Below the pieces are notes generated by a model. The model saw only the letters and a list, made by a program, of their open reading frames with translations. It was not told the DNA's origin and ran no database searches. The position numbers and the translations under genes are program-made. Below are positions 57,761 to 58,169 of a stretch of DNA of 58,169 nt, in pieces. Every line of letters begins with the position of its first letter. The first letter of the stretch is position 1. Location: positions 1 to 58,169 of the forward strand of contig NZ_MOMB01000010.1 of the NCBI RefSeq assembly GCF_002752165.1, given 5' to 3'. The DNA is from Erwinia sp. OLFS4. GTDB taxonomy: Bacteria > Pseudomonadota > Gammaproteobacteria > Enterobacterales > Enterobacteriaceae.

Positions 57761-57991
57761 ATTCCGGATATCTGTCACGCTGCAGCAAATTTTAGTTTTT
57801 GTCAAATAATCAGTGTAAAAACGTGCTAGCAGCTAGCATGTCTTCCTATTTTATAACGCTTTGAATACCTTATTTAAGGTCAATTGCATACTTAATGCCA
57901 TTAATAATAAAAGGGGTTATTTTATTAGAAATAGCTTGTCAGTATGATAATTATTTATTTTTATGAATGTTCAAAAATAAGAAGATATGAC
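57761..57991. other. AT-rich stretch between ibpA terminator and IS element
   Basis: No gene. Holds a perfect odd-centred palindrome TGCTAGC-A-GCTAGCA (57824-57838), which could be an operator for a gene now cut off by the IS. No ibpB or yidE fragment recognised. Confidence 0.5.
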
Positions 57992-58169
57992 GGTGATGCC
58001 TCCAATTAGTAGAACATGTGTTTCTCGATAAACGCTCCAATGACTTTTTCGTGGATCTCAACTGAGCGCGAAAAGCAGATTGTTTTACGAGCCAACCGTT
58101 TAATGCGGGTGCGGAGCGTCAGGTTATTACGTTCAATGCGTTGGGTGAAAATTTTGCCCGTCAGACTCC
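57992..58169 (-). mobile_element. IS1-family element, partial (right edge cut)
   Basis: The end begins GGTGATGCCTCCAA, closely like the GGTGATGC(T)GCCAAC end of IS1 inverted repeats, and the transposase C-terminus is just inside it. Only 178 nt are in the window, so completeness, the other end and the target-site duplication cannot be seen. Confidence 0.82.
58006..58169 (-). CDS. IS1-family transposase (InsB-like), C-terminal part
   Basis: The last 54 codons, running off the window edge. On minus it ends with KVIGAFIEKHMFY and contains TQRIERNNLTLRTRIKRLAR and ICFSRSVEIHEKV, which align with E. coli IS1 InsB ([35 protein letters not shown]). The InsA/InsB frameshift lies outside the window. 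Divergence from E. coli IS1 suggests a related family member. Confidence 0.82.
   Translation of the reverse strand, partial: SLTGKIFTQRIERNNLTLRTRIKRLARKTICFSRSVEIHEKVIGAFIEKHMFY

Overview
This window is a piece of an enterobacterial chromosome spanning the replication origin. It starts at the 5' tip of a 16S rRNA gene, runs through rbs, oriC, atp, glm, pst, dnaA-gyrB and dgo, and stops inside an IS1-family element. Gene order and most protein sequences follow Escherichia coli closely. Three things suggest a non-E. coli lineage, most likely Erwiniaceae or a near relative: ibpA has no ibpB after it, an ovothiol-synthase gene (ovoA; a family member was characterised from Erwinia) stands where asnA normally lies, and the tna, mdtL, yidZ, chrR, yidB and yidX genes are missing. 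The family assignment is inference; no species can be named from the sequence alone.

Layout. 1-375: 5' end of 16S rRNA with leader, boxA and tandem P2/P1 promoters, all on the minus strand. 556-9852: hsrA (plus), then rbsDACBKR and kup on the minus strand. 10108-16524: ravA-viaA, ovoA, asnC and mioC. About 16570-16835: oriC with DnaA boxes, an IHF site and three AT-rich 13-mers. 16925-27250: mnmG-rsmG and the complete atpIBEFHAGDC operon for F1Fo ATP synthase. 27576-30926: glmU-glmS for UDP-GlcNAc synthesis. 31036-32801: a small accessory patch downstream of glmS with a PAS/LuxR-type regulator and a GFA-family protein. 33017-37674: the Pho-regulated pstSCAB-phoU operon behind two Pho boxes. 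37985-40854: yieH, adeP and yieE. 41070-44936: rpmH-rnpA-yidD-yidC-mnmE on the minus strand. 45512-51725: dnaA-dnaN-recF-gyrB. 52045-55353: yidA, then dgoRKA followed by scars of dgoD and dgoT. 55398-58169: yidR, yidQ, heat-shock gene ibpA, and the edge of an IS1-like element.

How the genes work together. The core is growth machinery: initiation at oriC (DnaA, DnaN, GyrB, mioC and mnmG flanks), energy (ATP synthase), wall precursors (GlmU/GlmS), ribosome and tRNA maturation (rRNA, RpmH, RnpA, MnmE/MnmG, RsmG) and membrane insertion (YidC/YidD). Around it sit nutrient modules: ribose, K+, phosphate, adenine and galactonate. The parts most worth a second look are the asnA-to-ovoA replacement next to a retained asnC, the dgoD/dgoT deletion scar, a short insertion in AtpD, several inter-gene hairpins (atp, pst, mioC/oriC), and the post-glmS patch. 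No wholly new multi-gene system is evident.
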